Shown piece after piece: positions 16,700-25,165 of a DNA stretch of 43,841 nt. The stretch spans positions 1-43,841 of the forward strand of contig JAUXDO010000001.1 of NCBI GenBank assembly GCA_030618315.1, written 5' to 3'. Position 1 is the stretch's first letter; each line of letters opens with the position of its first letter. A program made the translations under genes and the position numbers. This DNA comes from Candidatus Peregrinibacteria bacterium (GTDB lineage: Bacteria; Patescibacteriota; Gracilibacteria; UM-FILTER-43-11). The notes under the pieces were generated by a model. The model searched no databases. It was not told the origin of the DNA and saw only the letters and a list, made by a program, of their open reading frames with translations.

Positions 16700-16928
16700 A
16701 CAATGACTCACCATCAATTCACCAAATCCATCAGCCTCTCTTTCTCATTGAAAAAGAGGCTTTCAGTAATTCAGTAAAACAATGTTTTGTAAAACTGCTT
16801 ACAGTATTTTCTGAATGCAGTTTTGCTGTATTGCTAAATTTGGACGCACTGATACCCCTCTTTTGCGTGGTAAGCAAGAGAGGGGTGGATTTGTATGAAT
16901 TGATTGGAATAACGGGGTGAGTCATTGT
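16700..16928. mobile_element. MITE-like long inverted repeat upstream of secA
   Basis: Part of the 619-bp gap 16557-17175, in which I see no convincing gene. The ends ACAATGACTCACC (16700-16712) and GGTGAGTCATTGT (16916-16928) are perfect inverted copies, and homology continues inwards (ATCAATTCA, AAATCCA). Interior hairpins include CCTCTTTCTCATTGAAAAAG plus AGG and a 13-bp stem ACCCCTCTTTTGC/GCAAGAGAGGGGT. An ORF can be drawn through it on each strand, but both follow the palindrome. Confidence 0.7.
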
Positions 16929-17109
16929 ACGGTTTGAAATAATGTTCTACTACTTTCAAATTTCCCAATTTCGTATTTCCAACTTATCAGCTTTATAGTA
17001 TCTTTATTCCGCTATAATAACAAAAATTCAATAGGTTAAACACTTGAATTACTTGTAAAATTTCCGCAATGCTTCAATTTTATACAGTAATTCATCCTCA
17101 CTTTACTTC

Positions 17110-17157
17110 GTCCACCTTCGCTTAAAGCTATGGAGGACTGCGTTCCATTCGGAACGC
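17110..17157. repeat. Small palindromes just upstream of secA
   Basis: GTCCACC...GGAGGAC forms an imperfect hairpin, and GCGTTCC-ATTC-GGAACGC (17140-17157) a perfect one, ending 18 bp before the secA ATG. A TATAAT-like box sits at 17013-17018, but I find no good -35 at the right distance. Confidence 0.5.
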
Positions 17158-17175
17158 GTTTACGCACTACTAGCT

Positions 17176-19806
17176 ATGCTGAAAAAATTATCAAAACTTA
17201 TATTCGGAGATTACAATGAAAAAGAGCTTAAAAAGAAGAAGCCAATAGTAGCACAAATCAATGAGAAGGAACAGGAATACCAATCGCTTACTGATGATGA
17301 ACTTAAAGCTAAAACCCCTGAATTTATCGAACGAATTGAAAAAGGTGAAACTACTGATGATATTTTAGTAGAGGCATACGCAGTGGTAAAAAATGCGTGT
17401 AGACGTCTTGTTGGAACAAAGTTTATGTCAGGAAAAGACGAAAAGGAGTGGGATATGATTCCTTATGACTGCCAGCTTGTCGGTGGAATAATGCTCCACG
17501 AGGGGAAGATATCAGAAATGAAAACAGGTGAAGGTAAAACACTTGTTGCCTGTTTGCCGATGTATTTAAATGCGCTTGCCAAAAAAGGTGCACATCTTGT
17601 AACAGTAAATGATTATCTTGCACAGCGTGATGCGGAATGGATGAGTGTTGTCTATGAATATCTTGGACTTTCCGTCGGTGTTATAATCCACGACTTAACA
17701 CCTGACCAAAGAAGAGAAGCTTACTCCGCGGATATTACTTACGGAACAAATAATGAATTTGGTTTTGATTATCTTCGTGACAATATGGCAACTTCGCTGG
17801 AGGCTCGTGTTCAACGTGATTATTATTACGCGATTGTGGATGAGGTGGATTCAATTTTAATTGATGAAGCCAGAACTCCTCTAATTATCTCTGCACCTGC
17901 TGAAGAATCAACTTCTAAATATTATCAGTATTCGCAACTGATCAATCAGTTAAAACTCAACGCCGACTATGCAATCGATGAAAAAGCAAGGGCTGTTACT
18001 CTTACTGAAGATGGTATAGCAAAAATGGAACAGCTTCTTGGTGTTGAAAATATTTATACCGATGCGGGATTTATGGAAGTCCATCACATTGAGCAAGCAC
18101 TTAAAGCCCATGCAATTTTTCAGAAAGATACAGATTACCTTGTAAAAGATGGTGAAATCGTAATTGTAGATGAATTTACAGGTCGTTTAATGGCCGGAAG
18201 ACGTTATGGCGACGGACTGCATCAGGCCATAGAAGCCAAGGAAGGTGTTGAAGTAAAACGCGAGAGCAGAACGCTTGCAACAATTACTTTCCAGAATTAT
18301 TTCAGATTATTTAAGAAGCTTTCCGGTATGACTGGTACCGCAAAAACTGAGGAAGAGGAATTCTATAAAATTTATGGTCTTGAAACCATTGTAATTCCTA
18401 CAAATCAGCCGATTTGCCGTGATGACAAATCCGATCAGATATTCAAAAATACTAAAGGTAAATGGCAGGCGGTTGTGGATGCCATTAAGGAATATAACGA
18501 AAAAGGCCAACCAGTCTTAGTCGGTACAATCTCTGTTGAAACATCCGAGATGCTCTCCAAAATGCTAAAGATGACAGGAATCAAACATGAAGTTTTGAAT
18601 GCCAAACATCACGAACGTGAAGCTGAAATCGTATCGCTCGCTGGCCAAAAAGGTGCTGTTACCATAGCCACTAACATGGCTGGTCGTGGTACGGATATTA
18701 AACTCGGTGAAGGTGTTACAGATCTTGGCGGGCTCGCAATAATCGGTACAGAAAGACATGATTCCCGTCGTATCGATAATCAGCTAAGAGGTAGATCCGG
18801 ACGTCAGGGTGACCCAGGTGCCAGTCGTTTTTATATTTCGATGGACGATGAACTTATGCGCCTATTCGGTTCCGATAAAATCAAGGCGATGATGGATAGA
18901 CTCGGACTGCCTGATGATATGCCAATCGAAAATATAATTATCTCGAGAAGTATTGAATCCGCTCAAAAAAGAGTTGAGGGTAATAACTTTGATATTCGTA
19001 AACATCTTCTGGAATACGATGATGTGATGAATAAACATCGTGAAATTATCTATTCAAGACGTTTAAAAACACTAAAAAGTGATGATTTAAAGGAAGATAT
19101 TCTTGAATTAATGGCAGATGAAGCCAGAAATATCACCCTTTTTCATACATCAACCTCAAATAGAGCCGAGTGGGATTTTTCTTCGATCGCCGATGCGATT
19201 AACGCAATACTCCCCCATCAGGATAAGAAAATCGATTCATCCGATATTGAAAAGCTGGATACTGCAGATGAAATCATTGAGAATCTTACAAATATTTTAC
19301 ATAATGAATATAAGATAAAAGAGGAATCTCTTCCCGAAGCAAAAATGCTCCGTGATGTTGAAAAACGTGTATATCTGCATATAATCGACAGTCTTTGGAT
19401 GGAGCATATCGACAGCATGACTCAATTACGCGAAACCGTTTCCCTTCGTGGTTACGGTCAGCGTGATCCATTAATGGAATACAAACAGGAGGCTTTTCAG
19501 AAACTTAAAAAGCTTCTGGATGCCATACAGCACAATACAATCAATACCCTATTTAAGGTTGCTATTAAAATTGAGGAGCCTATTTCCAATAAAGCAGTAG
19601 CTCCTAAAAATATGCAGACAAATAAGGATGCTATCGAGGGCAATATCTCCGGACCAAAATTCCGTGCTCGTCCAGCTACTGCCGAATCTGCCGTCGCTCA
19701 GAGGATTTCTGCTGATGCACCACAAAAATCAAATGTTCCTGTGGTTGGGCGGAATGAGCCGTGTCCTTGTGGGAGTGGGAAGAAATATAAGAAGTGTTGT
19801 GGGTGA
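17176..19806 (+). CDS. secA: Protein translocase ATPase SecA
   Basis: SecA drives post-translational export through SecYEG. At 876 residues it is of normal length. It begins MLKKLSKLIFGDYNEKELKK. Walker A is MKTGEGKT (about 117-122), followed by VTVNDYLAQRDAEWM and DEVDSILIDEARTPLIIS (near 220). NBD2 carries TNMAGRGTDIKL and QLRGRSGRQGDPG. The helical scaffold follows, and the C-terminus ends in the zinc-binding SEC-C motif EPCPCGSGKKYKKCC (SecB or ribosome contact). SecE is encoded elsewhere in this window (31141-31320). Confidence 0.98.
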   Translation: MLKKLSKLIFGDYNEKELKKKKPIVAQINEKEQEYQSLTDDELKAKTPEFIERIEKGETTDDILVEAYAVVKNACRRLVGTKFMSGKDEKEWDMIPYDCQLVGGIMLHEGKISEMKTGEGKTLVACLPMYLNALAKKGAHLVTVNDYLAQRDAEWMSVVYEYLGLSVGVIIHDLTPDQRREAYSADITYGTNNEFGFDYLRDNMATSLEARVQRDYYYAIVDEVDSILIDEARTPLIISAPAEESTSKYYQYSQLINQLKLNADYAIDEKARAVTLTEDGIAKMEQLLGVENIYTDAGFMEVHHIEQALKAHAIFQKDTDYLVKDGEIVIVDEFTGRLMAGRRYGDGLHQAIEAKEGVEVKRESRTLATITFQNYFRLFKKLSGMTGTAKTEEEEFYKIYGLETIVIPTNQPICRDDKSDQIFKNTKGKWQAVVDAIKEYNEKGQPVLVGTISVETSEMLSKMLKMTGIKHEVLNAKHHEREAEIVSLAGQKGAVTIATNMAGRGTDIKLGEGVTDLGGLAIIGTERHDSRRIDNQLRGRSGRQGDPGASRFYISMDDELMRLFGSDKIKAMMDRLGLPDDMPIENIIISRSIESAQKRVEGNNFDIRKHLLEYDDVMNKHREIIYSRRLKTLKSDDLKEDILELMADEARNITLFHTSTSNRAEWDFSSIADAINAILPHQDKKIDSSDIEKLDTADEIIENLTNILHNEYKIKEESLPEAKMLRDVEKRVYLHIIDSLWMEHIDSMTQLRETVSLRGYGQRDPLMEYKQEAFQKLKKLLDAIQHNTINTLFKVAIKIEEPISNKAVAPKNMQTNKDAIEGNISGPKFRARPATAESAVAQRISADAPQKSNVPVVGRNEPCPCGSGKKYKKCCG

Positions 19807-19830
19807 AATAAAATTTATGATTAATGATTT

Positions 19831-20322
19831 ATGAAAAATAATAAAGAAATCTTTAGGAGTACACTTATATGGTTAATGTTTTCATTTCCCTTTGGCTACC
19901 TAGTAGGTGTAATTCTTGTAACCTTAATATTTATACCTAGCATGATAGAAGCTAGTGCAGTGGCGGGATTAGCAGAGTCTATGTTCGGTTTAGCTATAAT
20001 GTATAAAACAGGGTTCGTATTTAGTCTTGGATTATTCGTCGCAATGGCACCAATATTTTTATTGATAACTAATTTCTGGTTAAGAATCTCAAGGAAAAGA
20101 AAAAGCCTTGATAAGTCGTGGATTTACATTGTATTGCTTACTCTTTTAATCGGTATTATAAGCGCATTTACCTTGAATACTATAATGAATACTATAACTG
20201 GCTTTAGCTCCAATTATCAGCCAATATCCATAATATCCATTACTGGATTTTTTGGAGGATGGTTCGGCACACTTCTGCCAAGAATATTTATAAAAAAACT
20301 TAGGCCGGGTAAACTGTGCTAA
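19831..20322 (+). CDS. Four-helix membrane protein of unknown function
   Basis: 163 residues, with four hydrophobic helices (about 10-35, 48-80, 95-118 and 125-150) joined by short basic loops (RISRKRKS, KKLRPGK). I do not recognise a family. It starts 24 bp after secA and may be read through from it. A second, smaller membrane protein follows. Confidence 0.65.
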   Translation: MKNNKEIFRSTLIWLMFSFPFGYLVGVILVTLIFIPSMIEASAVAGLAESMFGLAIMYKTGFVFSLGLFVAMAPIFLLITNFWLRISRKRKSLDKSWIYIVLLTLLIGIISAFTLNTIMNTITGFSSNYQPISIISITGFFGGWFGTLLPRIFIKKLRPGKLC

Positions 20323-20347
20323 GATAATAAAAATTAAACATAAAATC

Positions 20348-20536
20348 ATGAAAAAACACATAATAATCGTAGATCTTCTGTTGATATTAGTATTTTTATT
20401 AATTCTATTATCAAAATTGATTGTCTTACCATTCGCAAAGGTCATCCAGCCGATTTTCTTTGTTCTTTTGGTCACACATATTATTCAGCACTGGAAGATT
20501 ATTGTTTTTATGTTTAAGAATTTGTGGAAGAAATAA
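20348..20536 (+). CDS. Small two-helix membrane protein
   Basis: 62 residues with two hydrophobic segments (about 5-27 and 32-52) and a basic tail ending FMFKNLWKK. The HIIQHW in the second helix resembles the histidine-containing helices of DUF4405-type proteins, but the match is too short to assign. It lies 26 bp after the previous membrane protein on the same strand. Confidence 0.5.
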   Translation: MKKHIIIVDLLLILVFLLILLSKLIVLPFAKVIQPIFFVLLVTHIIQHWKIIVFMFKNLWKK

Positions 20537-20559
20537 GTGTTACGTAATCCCCCACCCTA

Positions 20560-23172
20560 TTAAATTTTATTATTATTGTTTTCTATATTCCGCCGGAAAT
20601 ATTTCACCATTTCCATATAGACGAGATTAAGAGAGGCGGCACCTATGCAAATCAGCCAATCTGTAAGTTTTAGAGGAACAAGCTCGAAGATGGCCTGAGT
20701 TGTCGGCTGATACATCACAAATAGTGTAATTCCCAAAATCAAAAGAACCGCAGTCATCAAAAAGCGATTGTTAAACACCCCTGTAACCGCAATCGATTCA
20801 CGAAGAGAGCGGAAGTTGTATGTACCTACGATTACCATAATCACAATAGTCGTAAATACCATTGTACGCGCCATTTCAATGTTTGTAACAGGATCTTGTG
20901 TAATAAAAACAATCAAGGCAATAAGTGCACTAAAAATTGCGATACTGAATACGATAAACGCGTTCCATCTGTTCATGACAGCTTCGTCCGGCGGACGCGG
21001 AGGACGGGACATCAGATCTCCGTGAGCCTTGTCGAGTCCTAATCCGATTGCCGGCATCTGTTCATCAAAGGCATTAATAAATAATATCTGGAGAGCCAGC
21101 AGCGGCAGAAGTTTAAAATCAAATAACAGAATACCAAGAAAGATCAGAATCACTTCCGTGAAGTTTCTGGAAATAAGATAGGATGAGAATTTTTCTATAT
21201 TCTGGTAAATCCGCCGGCCTTCTTTTACTGCTCCGACGATAGTCACAAAGTTGTCATCCTGCAGTACCATATCAGCGGCCTCTTTTGTCACATCAGTTCC
21301 TTTAACACCCATTGCAATGCCAATATCAGCTTTTTTTAAGGCTGGCGCGTCATTCACACCATCACCTGTCATAGCTACGATTTCACCATCTTTTTTTAAG
21401 AGGCTGACGATACGAAGTTTATGTTCGGGTTTGGTGCGGGCAAAAATTTTAATTTCTCTTAGTTTTTGGCGTAATTCTTTATCACTCAGTTCATCAATAG
21501 CCTTACCTGTCATCGCTTTGGCTTCTCCGCCTGCTATAAGCCCTATTTGTCTGGCAATCGAAATAGCAGTATGTTCATTGTCACCTGTAATCATCATCAC
21601 TTTAATACCTGCACGTTTACATGTTTCCAGAGCCTCTTTTACTTCCGGCCTGGCCGGGTCACGCATGGCAACAAGGCCTAAAAATATTAAGTCTTTTTCA
21701 ATGTCCTTTGTGGGAATTTTTTTTGTATCATACATTTTTGTGGCAAGTGCGAGCACGCGTAATCCTTTTCTGGCAAAATTGTGATTTTGTTTTAGGATCG
21801 CGTCTTTATCTTTTGAAGTCAGCTTGTGGTGTTTCCCGTTTAAAAGCTGATGACTACAGCGTTCTAATATTTCTTCCGGTGCTCCTTTGTTGTAAATCAC
21901 AAATCCCCCCTCGCTCTTATGAATGGTTGTCATCATTTTACGACTTGAAGAAAACAGTATTTCTTCCACGCGCTTAAGCTTTTCTTCCAGATTTTCTTTT
22001 TTGAAACCGGCTTTTCTGCCAAGTGTTATAAGGGCCACTTCCGTTGGATCACCAATCGGCTCCCAAAAATTATGATCAGACTCAAATAAATCTGAATTAT
22101 TGCAAAGAACACCTGCTTTAAAAATCTCATTCCATTTTGAAAAACTTTTTATCTCTTTATCATTTAGCTGGAAAATACCTTTTGGTTTATATCCGACGCC
22201 CGTAATAGAAATGATCTGATTATTCACAAATAATTTTTGTACTGTCATTTCATTTTTAGTGAGCGTTCCTGTTTTATCGGTACAAATGACGGTAGTACTG
22301 CCAAGCGTTTCTACAGCCATCATTCTGCGCATTATAGCGTTTTTTTTCGCCATTTTATACATACCAAACGAAAGCGCGATAGTCATAGTAAGCGGTAAGC
22401 CTTCCGGTACAGATGCAACCGCTAAAGCTAACGCTACAATCAGCATTTCTGCCATCGAAGCACCACGGATAATTCCGATAATCAAAATCATAACGGAGGC
22501 TGTGATTGCAATCATAGCCAATAACTTTCCAAGTCTGCTCATGCGTTTTTGAAGCGGTGTAGGCTCCTCTACTTCCTGAATCATAGTAGCGATATCACCA
22601 AGTTTTGTTTTCATCCCGGTTGCTGTTATGCGTGCCTGGCAGCGTCCGCTTACAATCTGTGTCCCGGCATAAATTAAATCTCCATTTTCTCTGTGTACTG
22701 AAATACTTTCGCCGGTCAGCATCGATTCGTCGACTTCGACACCTGTACTATGTATTAATTCCGCGTCAGCCGGAACACGATCACCGACTTCTAGTGACAG
22801 TATGTCTTCAGGAACCACATCCTTGGCATCGATTATCATCAAACGCCCGTCTCGGATAACAGTCGTTTTAGGCCGGACTATCTGCCGAAGAGCTTCCATT
22901 GCACGTTCAGCTTTATATTCCTGAATAAAACCCATCAAAATCACAAATACAATGATGAAATTAATCACCCAGAAGTTTATTACTTCACCTATTCCATAGG
23001 AAATAAGTGATGCGACTATCAGAATCCATACAATCACATCTACAAACTGCCGTAAAAAAACTTTTAATACAGTAAATTTTCGTTTAACCCTGATCTCATT
23101 CAATCCAAATTTTTCAAGCGCCTTAACTGCCTGTTCGCTGGTAAGACCTATAATTTTCTTTGAAATAGTCAT
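20560..23172 (-). CDS. P-type cation-transporting ATPase (P2, Ca2+-like)
   Basis: 870 residues, the standard P2-ATPase layout. An N-terminal cation-ATPase domain (LTSEQAVKALEKFGLNEI) is followed by two helices, the actuator motif LTGES, and TM4 with the ion-site sequence SVPEGLP, as in SERCA/PMR1. CTDKTGTLT has the phosphorylated Asp at about residue 298. The KGAPE motif of the nucleotide domain, the hinge TGDGVNDAPALKKADIGIAMG and six C-terminal helices follow. It probably exports Ca2+; Mn2+ or Na+/K+ relatives share the same motifs. It is convergent with the small membrane genes after secA. Confidence 0.95.
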   Translation of the reverse strand: MTISKKIIGLTSEQAVKALEKFGLNEIRVKRKFTVLKVFLRQFVDVIVWILIVASLISYGIGEVINFWVINFIIVFVILMGFIQEYKAERAMEALRQIVRPKTTVIRDGRLMIIDAKDVVPEDILSLEVGDRVPADAELIHSTGVEVDESMLTGESISVHRENGDLIYAGTQIVSGRCQARITATGMKTKLGDIATMIQEVEEPTPLQKRMSRLGKLLAMIAITASVMILIIGIIRGASMAEMLIVALALAVASVPEGLPLTMTIALSFGMYKMAKKNAIMRRMMAVETLGSTTVICTDKTGTLTKNEMTVQKLFVNNQIISITGVGYKPKGIFQLNDKEIKSFSKWNEIFKAGVLCNNSDLFESDHNFWEPIGDPTEVALITLGRKAGFKKENLEEKLKRVEEILFSSSRKMMTTIHKSEGGFVIYNKGAPEEILERCSHQLLNGKHHKLTSKDKDAILKQNHNFARKGLRVLALATKMYDTKKIPTKDIEKDLIFLGLVAMRDPARPEVKEALETCKRAGIKVMMITGDNEHTAISIARQIGLIAGGEAKAMTGKAIDELSDKELRQKLREIKIFARTKPEHKLRIVSLLKKDGEIVAMTGDGVNDAPALKKADIGIAMGVKGTDVTKEAADMVLQDDNFVTIVGAVKEGRRIYQNIEKFSSYLISRNFTEVILIFLGILLFDFKLLPLLALQILFINAFDEQMPAIGLGLDKAHGDLMSRPPRPPDEAVMNRWNAFIVFSIAIFSALIALIVFITQDPVTNIEMARTMVFTTIVIMVIVGTYNFRSLRESIAVTGVFNNRFLMTAVLLILGITLFVMYQPTTQAIFELVPLKLTDWLICIGAASLNLVYMEMVKYFRRNIENNNNKI

Positions 23173-23412
23173 TTTATTTTATTTTTTAATATCAACAACA
23201 ACAATATTATATGAGAAAATTAATTAATAAGCCAACATGCTTTGCGTCAATCCCCTATTTTTAAATAGGATAGGGTATTTTGATAAATACTGACTATTGC
23301 TGAATATTAGACTGATGAACCTTTTTAAAGGCTTGAATGAATTGTTCTAAATGAGGTAATTTAAAAAATGGAGATTACTTTATCTAATTTCCTTTTTTTG
23401 TCAAATATATAT

Positions 23413-23441
23413 TTGACTTTCGTTCTAACTTATGTTATACT
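23413..23441 (+). promoter_or_regulatory. Sigma70-type promoter of the structured RNA
   Basis: TTGACT (23413-23418), a 17-base spacer and TATACT (23436-23441). Expected transcription start is about 23448, just before the first stem of the RNA. One of the best promoter matches in the window. Confidence 0.75.
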
Positions 23442-23447
23442 ATCTTC

Positions 23448-23670
23448 CTTCAACCGAGAGGACCGGGTAATCAATACTAATTATTGATGGGCACAATTAT
23501 GGATTGGCGGGCGTATAGCTTAGCCTTGACCGATTGTGATCTGAAACCGGACGACCTCTCTGGAATTGGCACTTTGTGTCGATAGGTGAGCTGAGGATCG
23601 GTGGGCGTATAGCCCGACCGTGACAGACGCAAAAGGGGGAAAAGTTGTTCTGCAACATCCCCTATTTTTT
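23448..23670 (+). ncRNA. Unclassified structured RNA with a duplicated 33-nt motif
   Basis: Part of the 566-bp gap between the P-ATPase and hrcA. It has its own promoter and terminator and no ORF. Domain 1 is closed by GAGAGG (about 23456-23461) and CCTCTC (23554-23559). It contains the hairpin ATCAATA/TATTGAT and a helix CACAAT/ATTGTG. That helix encloses motif copy 1 (23501-23533). Motif copy 2 (23595-23627) lies in a second domain. The copies match at 25 of 33 positions without gaps. Shared text is GGAT-GG-GGGCGTATAGC and TGAC-GA. Most differences are transitions that keep a GGGC-GTATA-GCYY hairpin paired. I could not match it to SRP, 6S, tmRNA, RNase P or any riboswitch class I know. It may be a free RNA or a tandem-aptamer leader of hrcA. 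Confidence 0.7.
23635..23670 (+). terminator. Intrinsic terminator of the structured RNA
   Basis: GGGG...GTTG and CAAC...CCCC pair around a short loop with a small internal loop, followed by TATTTTTT. It ends about 70 bases before the hrcA ATG. Confidence 0.75.
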
Positions 23671-23712
23671 ATATGTGGATTTGACTTAAAAACGAATCTT
23701 TGCGAAAATCAA

Positions 23713-23739
23713 TTAGCACTCACCCACTTAATCTGCTAA
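23713..23739 (+). promoter_or_regulatory. CIRCE-like operator overlapping the hrcA start
   Basis: TTAGCACTC (23713-23721), a 9-base spacer and ATCTGCTAA (23731-23739). The CIRCE consensus is TTAGCACTC-N9-GAGTGCTAA. The left half matches fully and the right half at 6 of 9. Its last base is the A of the hrcA ATG, consistent with autorepression. Confidence 0.65.
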
Positions 23740-24446
23740 TGGATTTACGAAAGCAACAAATACTGGAGGCGATAATCGATTCTTTTATAAAGAATGCATT
23801 GCCTGTTGGCTCAAAATATATTCGTGAGTCGTATGATTTCGGTGTATCCCCTGCTACGATAAGGAATGAGATGGCTGCGCTGGAAGCTGAGGGATATATT
23901 GCTCAGCCACATACATCTGCCGGGCGCGTCCCGACTAACAGAGCTTATCGAATGCTTGTTGACCAGATGCAGATTCAGAATCAATTAATGAATCGTGTTA
24001 AACGTGATATGGAAACGGTTCGTAAACAATATTATTTAAAAAAAACTAAAGAAAAGCTATTTGATATTGTCGCAATACTCGCAGGAGTTACAAATAACAT
24101 CAGTTTTGCTACCTTGCCGGATAAAGACAGGGTATTTTATATCGGAATAAGCAATCTGCTAAAAAAACCTGAGTTTATTATGGAGCCGGAAAAGGCTTCT
24201 CAGGTAATTGAGATTCTTGAAAATGACTTATATGGCATTTTATCCGATTTGGAGTTAACGGATGAAGGTACTATTTATATCGGTGAAGAAAATATACTTC
24301 CTGAGTTCCAAAGCTGTAGTCTGCTTGCAATCCCCTATCAGTTAAACGGATTCAGAGGCATTATCGGGGTTCTTGGCTCTACGAGAATGGATTATCCGTA
24401 TAATCTTGCTGCGATTAGGACTGCTATTCAACTATTATCGGATTGA
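23739..24446 (+). CDS. hrcA: Heat-inducible transcription repressor HrcA
   Basis: HrcA binds CIRCE operators and represses chaperone genes until heat shock. The winged helix is clear: MDLRKQQILEAIIDSFIKNALPVGSKYI, VSPATIRNEMAALEAEGYI and HTSAGRVPTNRAYR. The C-terminal part (YIGEENILPEFQSCSLLAIPY, GIIGVLGSTRMDYPYNLAAI) matches the inducer/dimer domain. ATG 23739 is chosen over the TTG at 23700 because it gives the standard N-terminus and leaves the CIRCE-like site upstream. At 235 residues it is about 100 shorter than typical HrcA, with the middle reduced. It is followed by a 12-nt-unit repeat and ruvC. It ends in TGA. Confidence 0.93.
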   Translation: MDLRKQQILEAIIDSFIKNALPVGSKYIRESYDFGVSPATIRNEMAALEAEGYIAQPHTSAGRVPTNRAYRMLVDQMQIQNQLMNRVKRDMETVRKQYYLKKTKEKLFDIVAILAGVTNNISFATLPDKDRVFYIGISNLLKKPEFIMEPEKASQVIEILENDLYGILSDLELTDEGTIYIGEENILPEFQSCSLLAIPYQLNGFRGIIGVLGSTRMDYPYNLAAIRTAIQLLSD

Positions 24447-24566
24447 GGAACGGATAGGTAAACGGATAGGTAAACGGATAGGTAAACGAATTGAAGAACG
24501 TATAGGAAAACGGATAGAAAAACAATTCGTCCAACAATACGTCCATCAATTAGTCCAACAATACGA
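24447..24566. repeat. Inverted array of 12-nt units, copy 1
   Basis: The left half is a run of 12-nt units (CGGATAGGTAAA three times, then CGAATTGAAGAA, CGTATAGGAAAA and CGGATAGAAAAA). The right half is the inverse of units such as CGTATTGTTGGA and CTAATTGATGGA. The whole can fold into a long hairpin between hrcA and ruvC. A homologous array is at 26642-26746. Confidence 0.8.
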
Positions 24567-24569
24567 ATT

Positions 24570-25076
24570 ATGAATTATTATTTAGGAATAGATCCAGGGC
24601 TCTCCGAAGTCGGTTTCGGCATTATTAAGTCTGATGGTAATGAGACTGAATTTGTTGACTGTGGGATTATTAAAACTACTCCTAAAAATACTTTTGCCGA
24701 GAGATTATCGATTATTAAAAAGGATATGGAGGAAATTCTTGCTATGCATAAATACGAAGCTGTTGGAATTGAGGAATTGTTTTTCGCAAAAAATGTTACC
24801 AATGCTATCAAGGTTGCTCATGCACGAGGAATAATCGTGCAGACGGTTCACGATTTACGATTTCCGATTTACGAGTTTACTCCATTGCAGGTCAAAAATA
24901 ATATCTGCGGTTATGGCGGAGCGGATAAATTGATGGTGCAGGAGATGGTTAAACGGCTCCTTAATCTAAAAGTCCTGCCAAAGCCTCATGATGCGGCGGA
25001 TGCGCTTGCGATTGCGATGATAGCTGCCCAAACTCAAAACTCAAAACTCAAAACTCTAAACCCAAAATATACCTAA
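24570..25076 (+). CDS. ruvC: Holliday junction resolvase RuvC
   Basis: RuvC is a dimeric, Mg2+-dependent endonuclease that cuts Holliday junctions. At 168 residues it has the normal length. The four catalytic acids fall at Asp8 (YYLGIDPGLS), Glu68 (VGIEELFF), Asp141 and Asp144 (PHDAADALA), matching the E. coli D7/E66/D138/D141 set. IYEFTPLQVKNNICGYGGADK is conserved. The last 15 residues (QTQNSKLKTLNPKYT) are encoded by ACTCAAA repeat units, so an intergenic repeat has supplied the C-terminus and stop. Confidence 0.96.
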   Translation: MNYYLGIDPGLSEVGFGIIKSDGNETEFVDCGIIKTTPKNTFAERLSIIKKDMEEILAMHKYEAVGIEELFFAKNVTNAIKVAHARGIIVQTVHDLRFPIYEFTPLQVKNNICGYGGADKLMVQEMVKRLLNLKVLPKPHDAADALAIAMIAAQTQNSKLKTLNPKYT

Positions 25077-25125
25077 ATATTTACCATTCAACAAATTTGA
25101 GTTTTGAATTTTGAGTTTTGAGTTT
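25031..25125. repeat. Inverted repeat of ACTCAAA units at the ruvC end
   Basis: AACTCAAAACTCAAAACTCAAAACTC (about 25031-25056) faces TTTGAGTTTTGAATTTTGAG and following bases (25096-25125). The left arm is inside ruvC. The same unit text occurs within the phosphohexomutase gene at about 42706-42732. Confidence 0.8.
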
Positions 25126-25165
25126 ATTTTGCTATTATTTGAATTGAAACAAATAAAAACTTTTT

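Noticed and set aside
16639..16925. Overlapping ORFs of 93 (+) and 64 (-) codons upstream of secA
   Set aside because: Both mirror the long inverted repeat 16700-16928; neither has a ribosome site or protein-like composition.
23448..23670. Structured RNA as SRP RNA, 6S, tmRNA or RNase P
   Set aside because: No SRP tetraloop/GGAAAC-type core, no tRNA-like ends or tag ORF, and far too short for RNase P without its conserved GAGGAAAGTC-type core.
13141..24446. Recoding of UGA as glycine
   Set aside because: mltG and hrcA end at TGA at the expected family C-termini.
24447..24566. Possible CRISPR array
   Set aside because: The units are 12 nt and contiguous with no spacers; no cas genes are present.
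24373..24573. ORF with a repeating GKRIGKRIGK peptide
   Set aside because: It is the 12-nt repeat array read in another frame and overlaps the hrcA 3' end and the ruvC start.
24848..24885. ACGATTTACGATTTCCGATTTACGA text inside ruvC as a repeat insertion
   Set aside because: The protein has the expected length across this segment (VHDLRFPIYEF before TPLQVK), so nothing seems inserted.
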